This document shows positions 1 through 5,689 of a DNA stretch of 7,843 bases, in pieces. A model generated the notes under the pieces. The model was not told the origin of the DNA, ran no database searches, and worked only from the letters and a program-made list of their open reading frames with translations. Where the stretch lies: assembly GCA_003165495.1 (NCBI GenBank), contig PMMB01000190.1, positions 1 to 7,843 on the forward strand, given 5' to 3'. The stretch's first letter is position 1. Every line of letters starts with the position of its first letter. This stretch comes from Gammaproteobacteria bacterium. GTDB lineage: Bacteria > Pseudomonadota > Gammaproteobacteria > Steroidobacterales > Steroidobacteraceae. A program made the translations under genes and the position numbers.

Positions 1-146
1 GTCGCGAACACCTTCACCACCGAATTCTCAATCGCCGGCGCCCGATCCATGTCGGCCGCACGGGCCGCGGCACGAGGGACCGTGGCTACATTGAAACTGC
101 AAATCAAACAGAAGCTGGCCAGCGCAAGTCGCTTGAAAGGTGTCAT
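1..146 (-). CDS. N-terminal part of an exported S1C/HtrA-like serine protease (cut by left edge)
   Basis: An ATG at 146-144 on the minus strand opens a frame that stays open to the left edge (48 codons). The product starts MTPFKRLALASFCLICSFNV, a classic Sec signal peptide with a basic n-region and a hydrophobic core, followed by an Ala/Arg-rich stretch where cleavage is likely near residues 28-31. Right after it comes ENSVVKVFA. From family knowledge this resembles the first beta strand of S1C (HtrA/Deg-like) trypsin-fold proteases, where an SVVKV/I-F-A motif precedes the catalytic His domain. The catalytic triad and any PDZ domain would lie outside the window, so the family call rests on this short motif and the signal peptide. 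It starts 16 nt after the PQQ-like gene, and an AGGA overlaps that gene's TAG stop, 14 nt before the ATG. Co-transcription with gltA and the propeller gene is therefore likely. Another periplasmic protein cannot be excluded. Confidence 0.55.
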   Translation of the reverse strand, partial: MTPFKRLALASFCLICSFNVATVPRAAARAADMDRAPAIENSVVKVFA

Positions 147-162
147 GTGTGCCGTTCGAGTC

Positions 163-1812
163 CTATTTTCCATCGACTGAGAAGGCGAGCAGGGTGTTAC
201 CCGAGTTGACGTAAACCGTGCCGTTCACGATCGTCGCTCCGCCGTGATCCAAAGGACCGCCGCTCGCCTTGATGCCGTTCTTGGTTTGGTATTCCTTGGC
301 CGTGTCGAAGTCCCACAGGATTTTGCCGTCGATGGTCGAGTAAGCGCGCAAATGCCCGTCCATCGATCCGGAGAATATACTGCCGGGCATGACGGTGACC
401 GCTTGTGACTGTGCATGCGAACAATGTTGGTCGCCCCAAGCGCAGGCGGGTTCCGGCGAGGCCGTGTGCCACCGCGCAGCGCCGGTCTTCATATCGAGCG
501 CCGTCAAACTGCCGAAAGGATTCGCTGGCTGCGCCAGCAGACCGGAGATGGCGACATAGACGTTGCGGTGATCCGCGGCGCTGCCCCAGGCAACCCCGCC
601 GGCGCTGCCCGCGACCCCAGGCGGCCCGACCACGCTCGTGATTCCGGTTGCGCCACCACCGGCAATGCCGGCGGCCGCTGCGCTGCTGTCGCCGACTTTC
701 GTCTGCCATAGGGTGTCGCCGCCATGATCGGGATCCAGACCGTAGACCACGCCTGATTTTTGTCCCGCCAAGAGGACTTCATTGCCGCTCGCCAGTGTCC
801 GCAATACAGGCGAACTCGCAAAGCCGTTGCCGAACAATCCGGCGTCCGGCCGACTCAGTTGCTTGACCCAGCGCAGCTTGCCTTCGACCAAATCGAAGGC
901 CACGACGGCGTCCGTCAGAGACTGCTCGATCCCGGTCGCGGAGCTGCCGGTCGCGACGTATACAACATTGCGTTTGCTGTCGATGGTCGGCGACGAGGAG
1001 ATCGCCGCACCCGCGGGGCCGAATTCCTGGATGCCGGCGTTGTTCTTGCGAGTGGGCATTGGCTCCTCGAGAACGGTATAGCTCTTCCACACGATTCTGC
1101 CGCCGGCGATCTCGAGCGCGGCCACGCTGCCGCGAAAAGTGCAGCAGCTGTAGCTCGGGTTGGCGGCCGCCGTATCCTCGCTCGAAGATACGGCCACGTA
1201 GAGGCGGTCGTTGTACAGCGTCGGCGCGCCCACGATGCGCGCCGACGGGTGCGTGTCGACTTGGGTTTTCCACAACAGAGTTCCTTTCTGTGCGTCCAAC
1301 GCATACACCGCGCCGGTATCGTCACCGAAGAACGCGGCGCTTGGCGCCTTGATAACTTCAAGATGCGCCAATGTACGTTTCAACTTCCTCGGCAGGGCGG
1401 CGACTCGGGCGCGTGCCAGTTCGCCGATAGTAACCGCGGTGCGGCTGCCCGCGGCGGCGTCGTACGTCCAATACGTGCAGCCCGTTTTGGAATCGAGCGA
1501 GTAGATACGGCCCGCGGAACTGGTGACGAATATACGTTCGTCCACCACGGTGGGCTGGCCAAACTCCGTGCCGCTAGGGTAGCCGTAGGCCCATTTCAAC
1601 GCGAGCTTCGCCACGTCGCTGGCGCGAATCGCAGGCTCGGGTTGGTATCGCGTGTTGTCGAGACCCCGGCCCCAGCCATTCCATTGCACGCTGCCTAAGG
1701 CCACGGGTCCCGCCCGATCTGGGCAGACATTGTCTTGCGGGGCGGCATTGGCGGCGCCGCCAAGCAGCAGAGCCGCCAATGCGCTTAACGTCGCGTAGGG
1801 TTGCACCGCCAT
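163..1812 (-). CDS. Exported PQQ-binding-like eight-bladed beta-propeller protein, polyvinyl-alcohol-dehydrogenase family, no heme motif
   Basis: The 549-residue product begins with a hydrophobic signal peptide (residues 1-24, ending ANAAPQ) and should act in the periplasm. Residues 44-57 (QWNGWGRGLDNTRY) match the opening signature of PVA-dehydrogenase-like quinoproteins. PQQ-type blade motifs of the form G-x-x-Y-A-L-D-x-x-T-G-x-x-x-W recur at about residues 101-117, 167-181, 228-242, 303-315, 354-369, 434-448, 486-500 and 539-549, giving eight blades. A vicinal Cys pair sits at 223-224 (SCCTFRG), as is common in this branch. No CxxCH is present, so unlike characterised PVA dehydrogenases that carry a heme c it would need a separate electron acceptor, or it may not be an enzyme. 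It has two apparent insertions, a basic one at 131-158 and a Gly/Ala-rich one at 375-407. The ATG lies 3 nt past the gltA stop, in the same frame, with no obvious Shine-Dalgarno. The substrate cannot be told from sequence. Confidence 0.88.
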   Translation of the reverse strand: MAVQPYATLSALAALLLGGAANAAPQDNVCPDRAGPVALGSVQWNGWGRGLDNTRYQPEPAIRASDVAKLALKWAYGYPSGTEFGQPTVVDERIFVTSSAGRIYSLDSKTGCTYWTYDAAAGSRTAVTIGELARARVAALPRKLKRTLAHLEVIKAPSAAFFGDDTGAVYALDAQKGTLLWKTQVDTHPSARIVGAPTLYNDRLYVAVSSSEDTAAANPSYSCCTFRGSVAALEIAGGRIVWKSYTVLEEPMPTRKNNAGIQEFGPAGAAISSSPTIDSKRNVVYVATGSSATGIEQSLTDAVVAFDLVEGKLRWVKQLSRPDAGLFGNGFASSPVLRTLASGNEVLLAGQKSGVVYGLDPDHGGDTLWQTKVGDSSAAAAGIAGGGATGITSVVGPPGVAGSAGGVAWGSAADHRNVYVAISGLLAQPANPFGSLTALDMKTGAARWHTASPEPACAWGDQHCSHAQSQAVTVMPGSIFSGSMDGHLRAYSTIDGKILWDFDTAKEYQTKNGIKASGGPLDHGGATIVNGTVYVNSGNTLLAFSVDGK

Positions 1813-1815
1813 CGA

Positions 1816-3108
1816 TCAGCGCTTGTCGATCGGCTGGTAGTCCCGCTGTGAAGGACCGGTGTAGAGCTGGCGCGGCCTGCCGATCCTCATATTAGGATCA
1901 GACACCATTTCCTGCCACTGCGCCACCCAGCCGGCGGTGCGCGCGATCGCGAACATGACGGTGAACATGGAGCGCGGAATTCCCAGCGCGCTGTAGATGA
2001 TGCCGGAGTAGAAGTCCACATTCGGATACAGCTTGCGCGACACGAAGTATTCGTCCTTGAGCGCAATCTCCTCCAGTTTCAGCGCCAACTCGAACAGCGG
2101 ATTATTGGTCTTGCCGAGTTTCTCCAACACGCGATAGCACATGCCGCGAATGATCTTGGCGCGCGGATCGAAGTTTTTGTAGACGCGGTGCCCGAATCCC
2201 ATCAACCGCACGTGATCGCTCTTATCCTTGACGCGCGCGAGGAATTTATCGATGTTGGCGACCGAACCGATTCCATCCAGCATATTGAGTACGGCTTCAT
2301 TGGCGCCGCCATGCGCCGGTCCCCACAGGGCGGATACGCCGGCTGATATGGCGGCGTAAGGGTTCGCACCGGTACTGCCGGCCAAACGCACCGTCGACGT
2401 GCTGGCGTTTTGCTCGTGATCCGCATGCAGAATGAACAGCAAATCCAACGCTTCGGCCGCGACCGGATCGATCGCATACGGCTCGCACGGAACCGCGAAG
2501 AACATATTGAGCATGTTCGCGCAGTAACGCAGATCGTTGCGCGGGTAAACGAACGGTTGGCCGAGCGTGTGCTTGTAGGCCGCGGCAGCGATGGTCGGCA
2601 GTTTCGCGAGGATTCGATGCGAGAAAATCTCCCGGTGCCGCGGGTCTTCGATGTTCATGGTGTCGTGATAGAACGCAGCCATCGATGCGACCACCGCGGA
2701 CACCATGGCCATGGGGTGCGCGTTATGATGGAAACCCTGGAAAAAACGCAACAATTGCTCGTTGACCATGGTGTGGCGCATGATCGAATTCTGAAATGCG
2801 CACAGTTCCGTTTTGGTCGGCAGAGTGCCGTTGATCAATAGATTGGCGACTTCGAGAAAGCTCGATTTCTCCGCGAGTTGTTCCACCGGATAGCCGCGAT
2901 ACAACAGCAAGCCTAAGTCGCCGTCGATGTAGGTGATCTTGCTTTCGGTGCTTGCCGTGGCCATGAAGCCGGGGTCGAATGTAAATATCCCTTGCTCTTT
3001 GGTCAGGTTGGAAATGTCGAGAGCTTCGGGTCCGATGGATCCCGAGACGGCGTTCAGCGGGGTCGTCTTTCCGTTCGCGAGATTCTTGAGTTCGTATTTC
3101 GTGCTCAT
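1816..3108 (-). CDS. gltA: Citrate synthase (type II, hexameric type)
   Basis: Condenses oxaloacetate and acetyl-CoA to citrate, the entry step of the TCA cycle, in the cytoplasm. The 430 residues match the length of E. coli GltA. The N-terminal beta domain is present (FTFDPGF at 42-48, ITYIDGDLGLLLYRGYP at 58-74), as found in NADH-inhibited Gram-negative enzymes. The active-site residues are all visible: HADHEQN at 228-234 (oxaloacetate-binding His), catalytic H266 in GPAHGGAN, H307 in MGFGHRVY, and catalytic D365 in PNVDFYSGI. The start at ATG 3108 gives the standard N-terminus; upstream there is only a weak GGA about 7 nt away. The gene lies 150 bp downstream of rpmE across a repeat-bearing gap and directly ahead of the propeller gene, so it probably leads the 3-gene minus-strand unit. 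I could not find a convincing sigma-70 promoter in the gap. Confidence 0.97.
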   Translation of the reverse strand: MSTKYELKNLANGKTTPLNAVSGSIGPEALDISNLTKEQGIFTFDPGFMATASTESKITYIDGDLGLLLYRGYPVEQLAEKSSFLEVANLLINGTLPTKTELCAFQNSIMRHTMVNEQLLRFFQGFHHNAHPMAMVSAVVASMAAFYHDTMNIEDPRHREIFSHRILAKLPTIAAAAYKHTLGQPFVYPRNDLRYCANMLNMFFAVPCEPYAIDPVAAEALDLLFILHADHEQNASTSTVRLAGSTGANPYAAISAGVSALWGPAHGGANEAVLNMLDGIGSVANIDKFLARVKDKSDHVRLMGFGHRVYKNFDPRAKIIRGMCYRVLEKLGKTNNPLFELALKLEEIALKDEYFVSRKLYPNVDFYSGIIYSALGIPRSMFTVMFAIARTAGWVAQWQEMVSDPNMRIGRPRQLYTGPSQRDYQPIDKR

Positions 3109-3192
3109 GCGCTTTTCCGACGGGGAAGTAGTTTGGTTCGTTTAGGACCCGCAAGCCTTGCACGGCCGTACATCGGAATCAAGGGAGCGAGG

Positions 3193-3240
3193 CTCAAGCG
3201 CGCGCACTCAAGCTCGCACACTCAAGCGCGCGCACTCGAG
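3193..3240. repeat. Three tandem copies of a 14-bp unit plus a partial fourth, between rpmE and gltA
   Basis: On the plus strand the copies are CTCAAGCGCGCGCA (3193-3206), CTCAAGCTCGCACA (3207-3220) and CTCAAGCGCGCGCA (3221-3234), then CTCGAG (3235-3240). Copies 1 and 3 are identical; copy 2 differs at two bases. Read as minus-strand RNA, 3240 to 3221 can fold into an 8-bp stem (CUCGAGUG with CGCUUGAG, two G-U pairs, CGCG loop). Neighbouring CUUGAG boundaries can pair the same way, so alternative hairpins are possible. The G-U pairs become A-C mismatches in plus-strand RNA, which favours a role, if any, in the rpmE-gltA transcript. No U-tract follows, so it is not a classical terminator. Confidence 0.85.
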
Positions 3241-3258
3241 AAGAATAAAGCTCGGCGG

Positions 3259-3471
3259 TTAGGCTTTCGCCGCTACCGCATACTTCTTGCGGAATTTATC
3301 GACGCGACCGCCGGTGTCCACAATTTTCTGTTTGCCGGTATAGAACGGATGGCAATTGGAGCAAACTTCGACCTGCAGATCCTGGCCAATGGTCGAGCGT
3401 GTCTCGAACTTATTGCCGCAGGTGCAAGTGACCGCGATGACTTTATAGTCTGGATGGATGCCGGCTTTCAT
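3259..3471 (-). CDS. rpmE: 50S ribosomal protein L31, zinc-binding (type A)
   Basis: This is a structural protein of the large ribosomal subunit, located at the intersubunit bridge region. The 70-residue product has exactly the E. coli L31 length and starts MKAGIHPDYK. The zinc ligands are complete: C16 and C18 (CTCGNKF) and C37 and C40 (CSNCHPF). The conserved FYTGKQ and TGGRVDKF blocks follow at 43-48 and 53-60. These cysteines mark it as the zinc-containing form rather than the zinc-independent paralogue induced in zinc starvation. The ATG at 3471 has GAGG 5 nt upstream (3477-3480). The frame stays open further upstream, but a longer start would add residues not found in the family. A structured leader and a candidate promoter lie upstream, and the tandem repeat lies downstream. 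Confidence 0.97.
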   Translation of the reverse strand: MKAGIHPDYKVIAVTCTCGNKFETRSTIGQDLQVEVCSNCHPFYTGKQKIVDTGGRVDKFRKKYAVAAKA

Positions 3472-3488
3472 AGGAACCTCGAGTGTCG

Positions 3489-3588
3489 GTAGCGGCAGAA
3501 TCGACGAGCACCTCGAAGGTGCACAGCGCCACGCCATAAATTCCCTCTGGTTTTTTAGGCGTAACCGCAAACAGCCAGCGCTAAAACC
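3489..3588 (-). promoter_or_regulatory. Structured 5' leader of rpmE with two stem-loops
   Basis: In minus-strand RNA the first hairpin spans 3588 to 3549: GGUUUU pairs with AAAACC and AGCG pairs with CGCCU (one bulged C, plus an AA bulge). The second spans 3532 to 3489: GUGGCG pairs with CGCUAC (one G-U), and inside it GCACCU-UCG-AGGUGC (3522-3508) is a perfect 6-bp stem. The second hairpin ends 17 nt before the rpmE ATG, next to the GAGG. Neither hairpin is followed by a U-tract, so this looks like a translational leader rather than a terminator. Leaders that bind their own r-protein are known for several ribosomal genes, and L31 leader motifs have been proposed. Autoregulation here is inference. 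Confidence 0.4.
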
Positions 3589-3597
3589 GGGCCGAGC

Positions 3598-3626
3598 ATG
3601 ATATCCAACACCTGCTAATACCACAA
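3598..3626 (-). promoter_or_regulatory. Candidate sigma-70 promoter for rpmE
   Basis: Reading the minus strand, TATCAT at 3603-3598 matches the -10 consensus at five of six positions, and 17 nt upstream lies TTGTGG (3626-3621), a weak -35 with three of six matches. Initiation would fall near 3591, just before the first leader hairpin at 3588, giving a leader of about 120 nt. That agreement is the main support. The -35 is poor, so the call is tentative. Confidence 0.33.
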
Positions 3627-3668
3627 GATGTTCGACATAAGCCCTTGTGTGACAACGACCGAGCACGT

Positions 3669-3703
3669 TTGTCCACAATAACTGTGGATAAGTCTGTGGA
3701 TGA
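3669..3703. other. Cluster of three DnaA boxes
   Basis: Plus-strand TTGTCCACA (3669-3677), then TGTGGATAA (3683-3691) and TGTGGATGA (3695-3703). The second is the exact reverse complement of the high-affinity DnaA box TTATCCACA; the first and third each differ from it at one base. Boxes 1 and 2 form an inverted pair with a 5-nt spacer, and boxes 2 and 3 lie in the same direction 12 bp apart. Such close phasing is typical of DnaA assembly sites at origins or DnaA-regulated promoters. Under equal base composition, sites within one mismatch on either strand would occur about 1.7 times in the whole window, so three in 35 bp is unlikely to be chance. Confidence 0.65.
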
Positions 3704-3736
3704 CGGCCAAGTCGCCTGATTCAGACGGCGGAAATT

Positions 3737-3795
3737 CGCATAATTGTTAACTTGGTCAAAAAATAGACAAGTCACTTCTTTATTATATTTCAATC
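3737..3795. other. AT-rich segment, possible DNA-unwinding element
   Basis: Bases 3741-3790 contain 11 G/C in 50 (22% GC), against clearly GC-rich coding DNA on both sides. The segment includes an A-run, TTAAC, and TTCTTTATTATATTT at 3776-3790. It begins about 35 bp from the DnaA-box cluster. An imperfect inverted repeat (CTTGGTC/GACAAG, 3751-3771, one bulged G) flanks the A-run. It could be a duplex-unwinding element, or simply promoter DNA upstream of rpmE. Confidence 0.4.
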
Positions 3796-3813
3796 GGTTA
3801 CGAGATGCATCTG

Positions 3814-3842
3814 ACCTACTGCAAGTGCAATGTGCTGTAGGT
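3814..3842. other. Inverted repeat 40 bp downstream of hemW
   Basis: ACCTAC (3814-3819) and GTAGGT (3837-3842) are perfect inverted arms. After one T/T mismatch, GCA (3821-3823) and TGC (3833-3835) extend the stem around a 9-nt loop. It lies 3' of the hemW operon, where a terminator would be expected, but the minus-strand continuation is CAGATGCATC with no U-tract. At best it is a weak or Rho-assisted end signal. Confidence 0.35.
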
Positions 3843-3870
3843 ACCCCTTTGTGCGAGGTCCGAGCCCCCG

Positions 3871-3879
3871 TGTGCATAA
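3871..3879 (-). other. Fourth DnaA box (TTATGCACA)
   Basis: Plus-strand TGTGCATAA is the reverse complement of TTATGCACA, which fits the loose consensus TTATNCACA. It has the same orientation as boxes 2 and 3 and lies on the far side of the AT-rich segment, two bases before the hemW stop codon. Alone it would not be notable; its value is in completing a boxes / AT-rich / box layout. Confidence 0.4.
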
Positions 3880-3881
3880 GC

Positions 3882-5036
3882 TTAGGCGAGAAAACTCGCC
3901 TGCAGATCATTTAGGAAGCGCCGGCCCAGCTCCGTGGGACGCCAGCCGTCCGCCTGGCGCTCCAATAGCCCGCGTCCTTCCCCTTCAGCAAGTTTGCCCT
4001 CCACCGAAGCCATTTCGAGCCCGGTTCGCTGCCGATAGTCGCGAACCGTAAAGCCCTCATTGAGCCGCAGCGCATTCAGCATGAACTCGAACGGCAAGTC
4101 CGCAACCGCAATGGAAGAACTCTCGCCGATGGCCGCGCCGGCGCTGGCGCCGCGCACCTGCTCCTGATAGTCGCGCGGTTGCTTGGGTTTGGTAGTGCGC
4201 AAGATGCGTTGCGGGAGCGCGAGACTGAGTTTTCCGTGCGCGCCGGCGCCTACCCCTAAGTAATCGCCGAACAGCCAGTAATTGAGGTTGTGCCGGCAAC
4301 GCTTTCCCAAGCGCGCGTACGCCGAGACTTCGTACTGCACATACCCCGCATCGGCCAACAGCGTTTGACCCGCGGTTTGAATCTGCCAAGCGGCATCCTC
4401 GTCCGGCAGCTGCGGCGGCCGCGCATGAAATACCGTCCCAGGCTCGAGCGTGAGCTGGTAATAGGACACATGCGCAGGACCCAGCGCACACGCAGTTCGG
4501 ACATCCTCGAGCGCCTCCTCCAGCGTCTGCTGCGGCAGGGCATACATCAAATCGAGATTGAAATTGTCGAGCTTCGCCGCCCGCAATTCCGCGACCGCGC
4601 GATGCGTATCGTCCGCCGAGTGAATGCGGCCCAAGACTTCGAGCGCGCGCGGCGCAAAGGTCTGTGCGCCCAATGACACTCGATTGATGCCTGCATCCCG
4701 ATACCCTGAGAATCGGCCGCGTTCAATGGTCCCCGGATTGGCTTCCATGGTGACTTCAACATCTTCGGCGAATGCGATTCGCTGTCGCAATGCGCCGATC
4801 AGCCGGCTGAAATCCTCGGGCTGGAACAGACTGGGCGTGCCGCCGCCGAAGAATACCGTGTCGATCCTGCGGCCCGTCAACCGCGGCAGTTCCAGGTCGA
4901 AATCGCGAATCAGCGCATCGATGTACGAGGTGTCGGGCGCGGCCGACTTCAATTGATGCGAATTGAAATCGCAGTACGGACACTTGCGCACGCACCAAGG
5001 CATGTGCACGTACAAGGCGAGCGAAGGCTCGGTCAC
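3882..5036 (-). CDS. hemW: HemW, radical-SAM heme-handling protein (formerly oxygen-independent coproporphyrinogen oxidase-like)
   Basis: A 384-residue radical-SAM protein. C15, C19 and C22 in WCVRKCPYCDF form the CxxxCxxC [4Fe-4S] motif, followed by F rather than the extra Cys of true HemN. GGGTPS at 64-69 is the SAM-binding loop. GAQTF at 123-127, DLMYALPQQT at 162-171 and the C-terminal HemN-type domain (FMLNALRLNEGF at 318-329) complete the family. HNLNYW at 249-254 is the HNxxYW motif tied to heme binding in HemW. HemW is a heme chaperone for respiratory enzymes rather than a coproporphyrinogen oxidase, so older hemN annotations mislead. The start is GTG at 5036-5034, overlapping the rdgB stop as GTGA, consistent with translational coupling; the N-terminus then aligns with E. 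coli HemW just before the YIHIPWC block. It is the last gene of the operon. Confidence 0.95.
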   Translation of the reverse strand: MTEPSLALYVHMPWCVRKCPYCDFNSHQLKSAAPDTSYIDALIRDFDLELPRLTGRRIDTVFFGGGTPSLFQPEDFSRLIGALRQRIAFAEDVEVTMEANPGTIERGRFSGYRDAGINRVSLGAQTFAPRALEVLGRIHSADDTHRAVAELRAAKLDNFNLDLMYALPQQTLEEALEDVRTACALGPAHVSYYQLTLEPGTVFHARPPQLPDEDAAWQIQTAGQTLLADAGYVQYEVSAYARLGKRCRHNLNYWLFGDYLGVGAGAHGKLSLALPQRILRTTKPKQPRDYQEQVRGASAGAAIGESSSIAVADLPFEFMLNALRLNEGFTVRDYRQRTGLEMASVEGKLAEGEGRGLLERQADGWRPTELGRRFLNDLQASFLA

Positions 5037-5689
5037 GGCCGCACAGTCGGGGCGTCGCGCGCCAGCCGCTCGCGCGCCACCAATTGATCGCGTAACGCGC
5101 GCATGGCAATGCCACGATGACTGAGCCGATTTTTATCCGAAAGATTGAGTTGCGCCGCTGTCACGCCTAGGTCCGGCAGCCAAAAATACGGATCGTAGCC
5201 GAAGCCGCCGGAGCCCCGCGGTGTGTCGACGATAGTCCCCTCCCAAACACCTTCGGCAATCAGCGGTGCCGTATCCGAAGGCTCGAACACGAACACCAAT
5301 GCACATCGGTAGCGCGCCCGGCGCTGCTCACTGCACATGCCTGCGAGCGCATCCAGAAGCTTTGCGTTGTTGGCCGCGTCATCGGCGCCCGCCCCTGCGT
5401 AGCGAGCCGAAAAAATGCCCGGAGCGCCGCCAAGCGCGTCGACTTCGAGTCCGGAGTCGTCCGCGATTGCGGCAACCCCCGCAGCCGCCGCGGCATGCCT
5501 CGCCTTCAACAGGGCGTTCTCGAGAAAGCTCGCACCGGTCTCCTCGGGCGAGACTGCTCCCAGTTCGCCGAGGCCGTGCAGATCGAAGGGTAGGTCCGCC
5601 AGTAACGCGCGCAACTCTTGCAGCTTGCCCGGGTTACCGGTTGCGACAATGAGCGGCCTACGCGGCACGAACACTGAGCTGGGCGGCAT
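5033..5689 (-). CDS. rdgB: dITP/XTP pyrophosphatase (Ham1/RdgB family)
   Basis: Hydrolyses dITP, ITP and XTP to the monophosphates, keeping deaminated purines out of DNA and RNA. The 218 residues carry the full family pattern: ATGNPGK at 16-22 (substrate/phosphate loop), SFLENALLKA at 54-63, ADDSGLEVD at 76-84 with the metal-binding/catalytic acids D77 and D78, GGFGYDP at 161-167, and SHRG at 190-193. The usual EEK before SHRG is SDK here, a mild change. The ATG at 5689 gives a 32-bp overlap with the 3' end of rph and has no strong Shine-Dalgarno. In-frame GTG codons 6 and 8 (5674 and 5668) would shorten the overlap and place the start closer to the usual short N-terminus, so the start is uncertain. 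The stop overlaps the hemW start. Confidence 0.95.
   Translation of the reverse strand: MPPSSVFVPRRPLIVATGNPGKLQELRALLADLPFDLHGLGELGAVSPEETGASFLENALLKARHAAAAAGVAAIADDSGLEVDALGGAPGIFSARYAGAGADDAANNAKLLDALAGMCSEQRRARYRCALVFVFEPSDTAPLIAEGVWEGTIVDTPRGSGGFGYDPYFWLPDLGVTAAQLNLSDKNRLSHRGIAMRALRDQLVARERLARDAPTVRP

Noticed and set aside
197..1273. Minus-strand frames of 105-170 codons inside the propeller gene
   Set aside because: Out-of-frame, Arg-rich translations of the same GC-rich DNA with no family resemblance.
760..1698. 312-codon plus-strand open frame opposite the propeller gene
   Set aside because: Antisense shadow: Arg/Ala-rich with no recognisable domain, and the minus-strand frame has clear blade motifs over the same bases.
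2410..2841. 143-codon plus-strand frame opposite gltA
   Set aside because: Lies fully within the catalytic part of gltA; its composition reflects reversed codons.
3155..3170. Palindromic ACGGCCGT in the rpmE-gltA gap as an operator
   Set aside because: Short GC-rich palindromes are expected by chance at this base composition, and no promoter could be aligned with it.
3472..3678. Longer start for rpmE (up to 139 residues)
   Set aside because: The extra residues match nothing in the L31 family; ATG 3471 gives exactly 70 residues and has GAGG at 5 nt.
3581..3910. 109-codon minus-strand frame in the hemW-rpmE gap
   Set aside because: No domain or good ribosome site; it runs through the DnaA boxes and AT-rich DNA and has Cys/Ser/Arg-rich random composition.
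3830..4051. 73-codon plus-strand frame over the hemW 3' end
   Set aside because: Mostly antisense to hemW with no supporting features.
2851..5535. CGAGAAAGCTCG occurring in both gltA (about 2854) and rdgB (about 5521)
   Set aside because: Both encode Ser-Phe-Leu-Glu on the minus strand (SFLEVAN and SFLENAL), so codon choice explains the shared palindrome.
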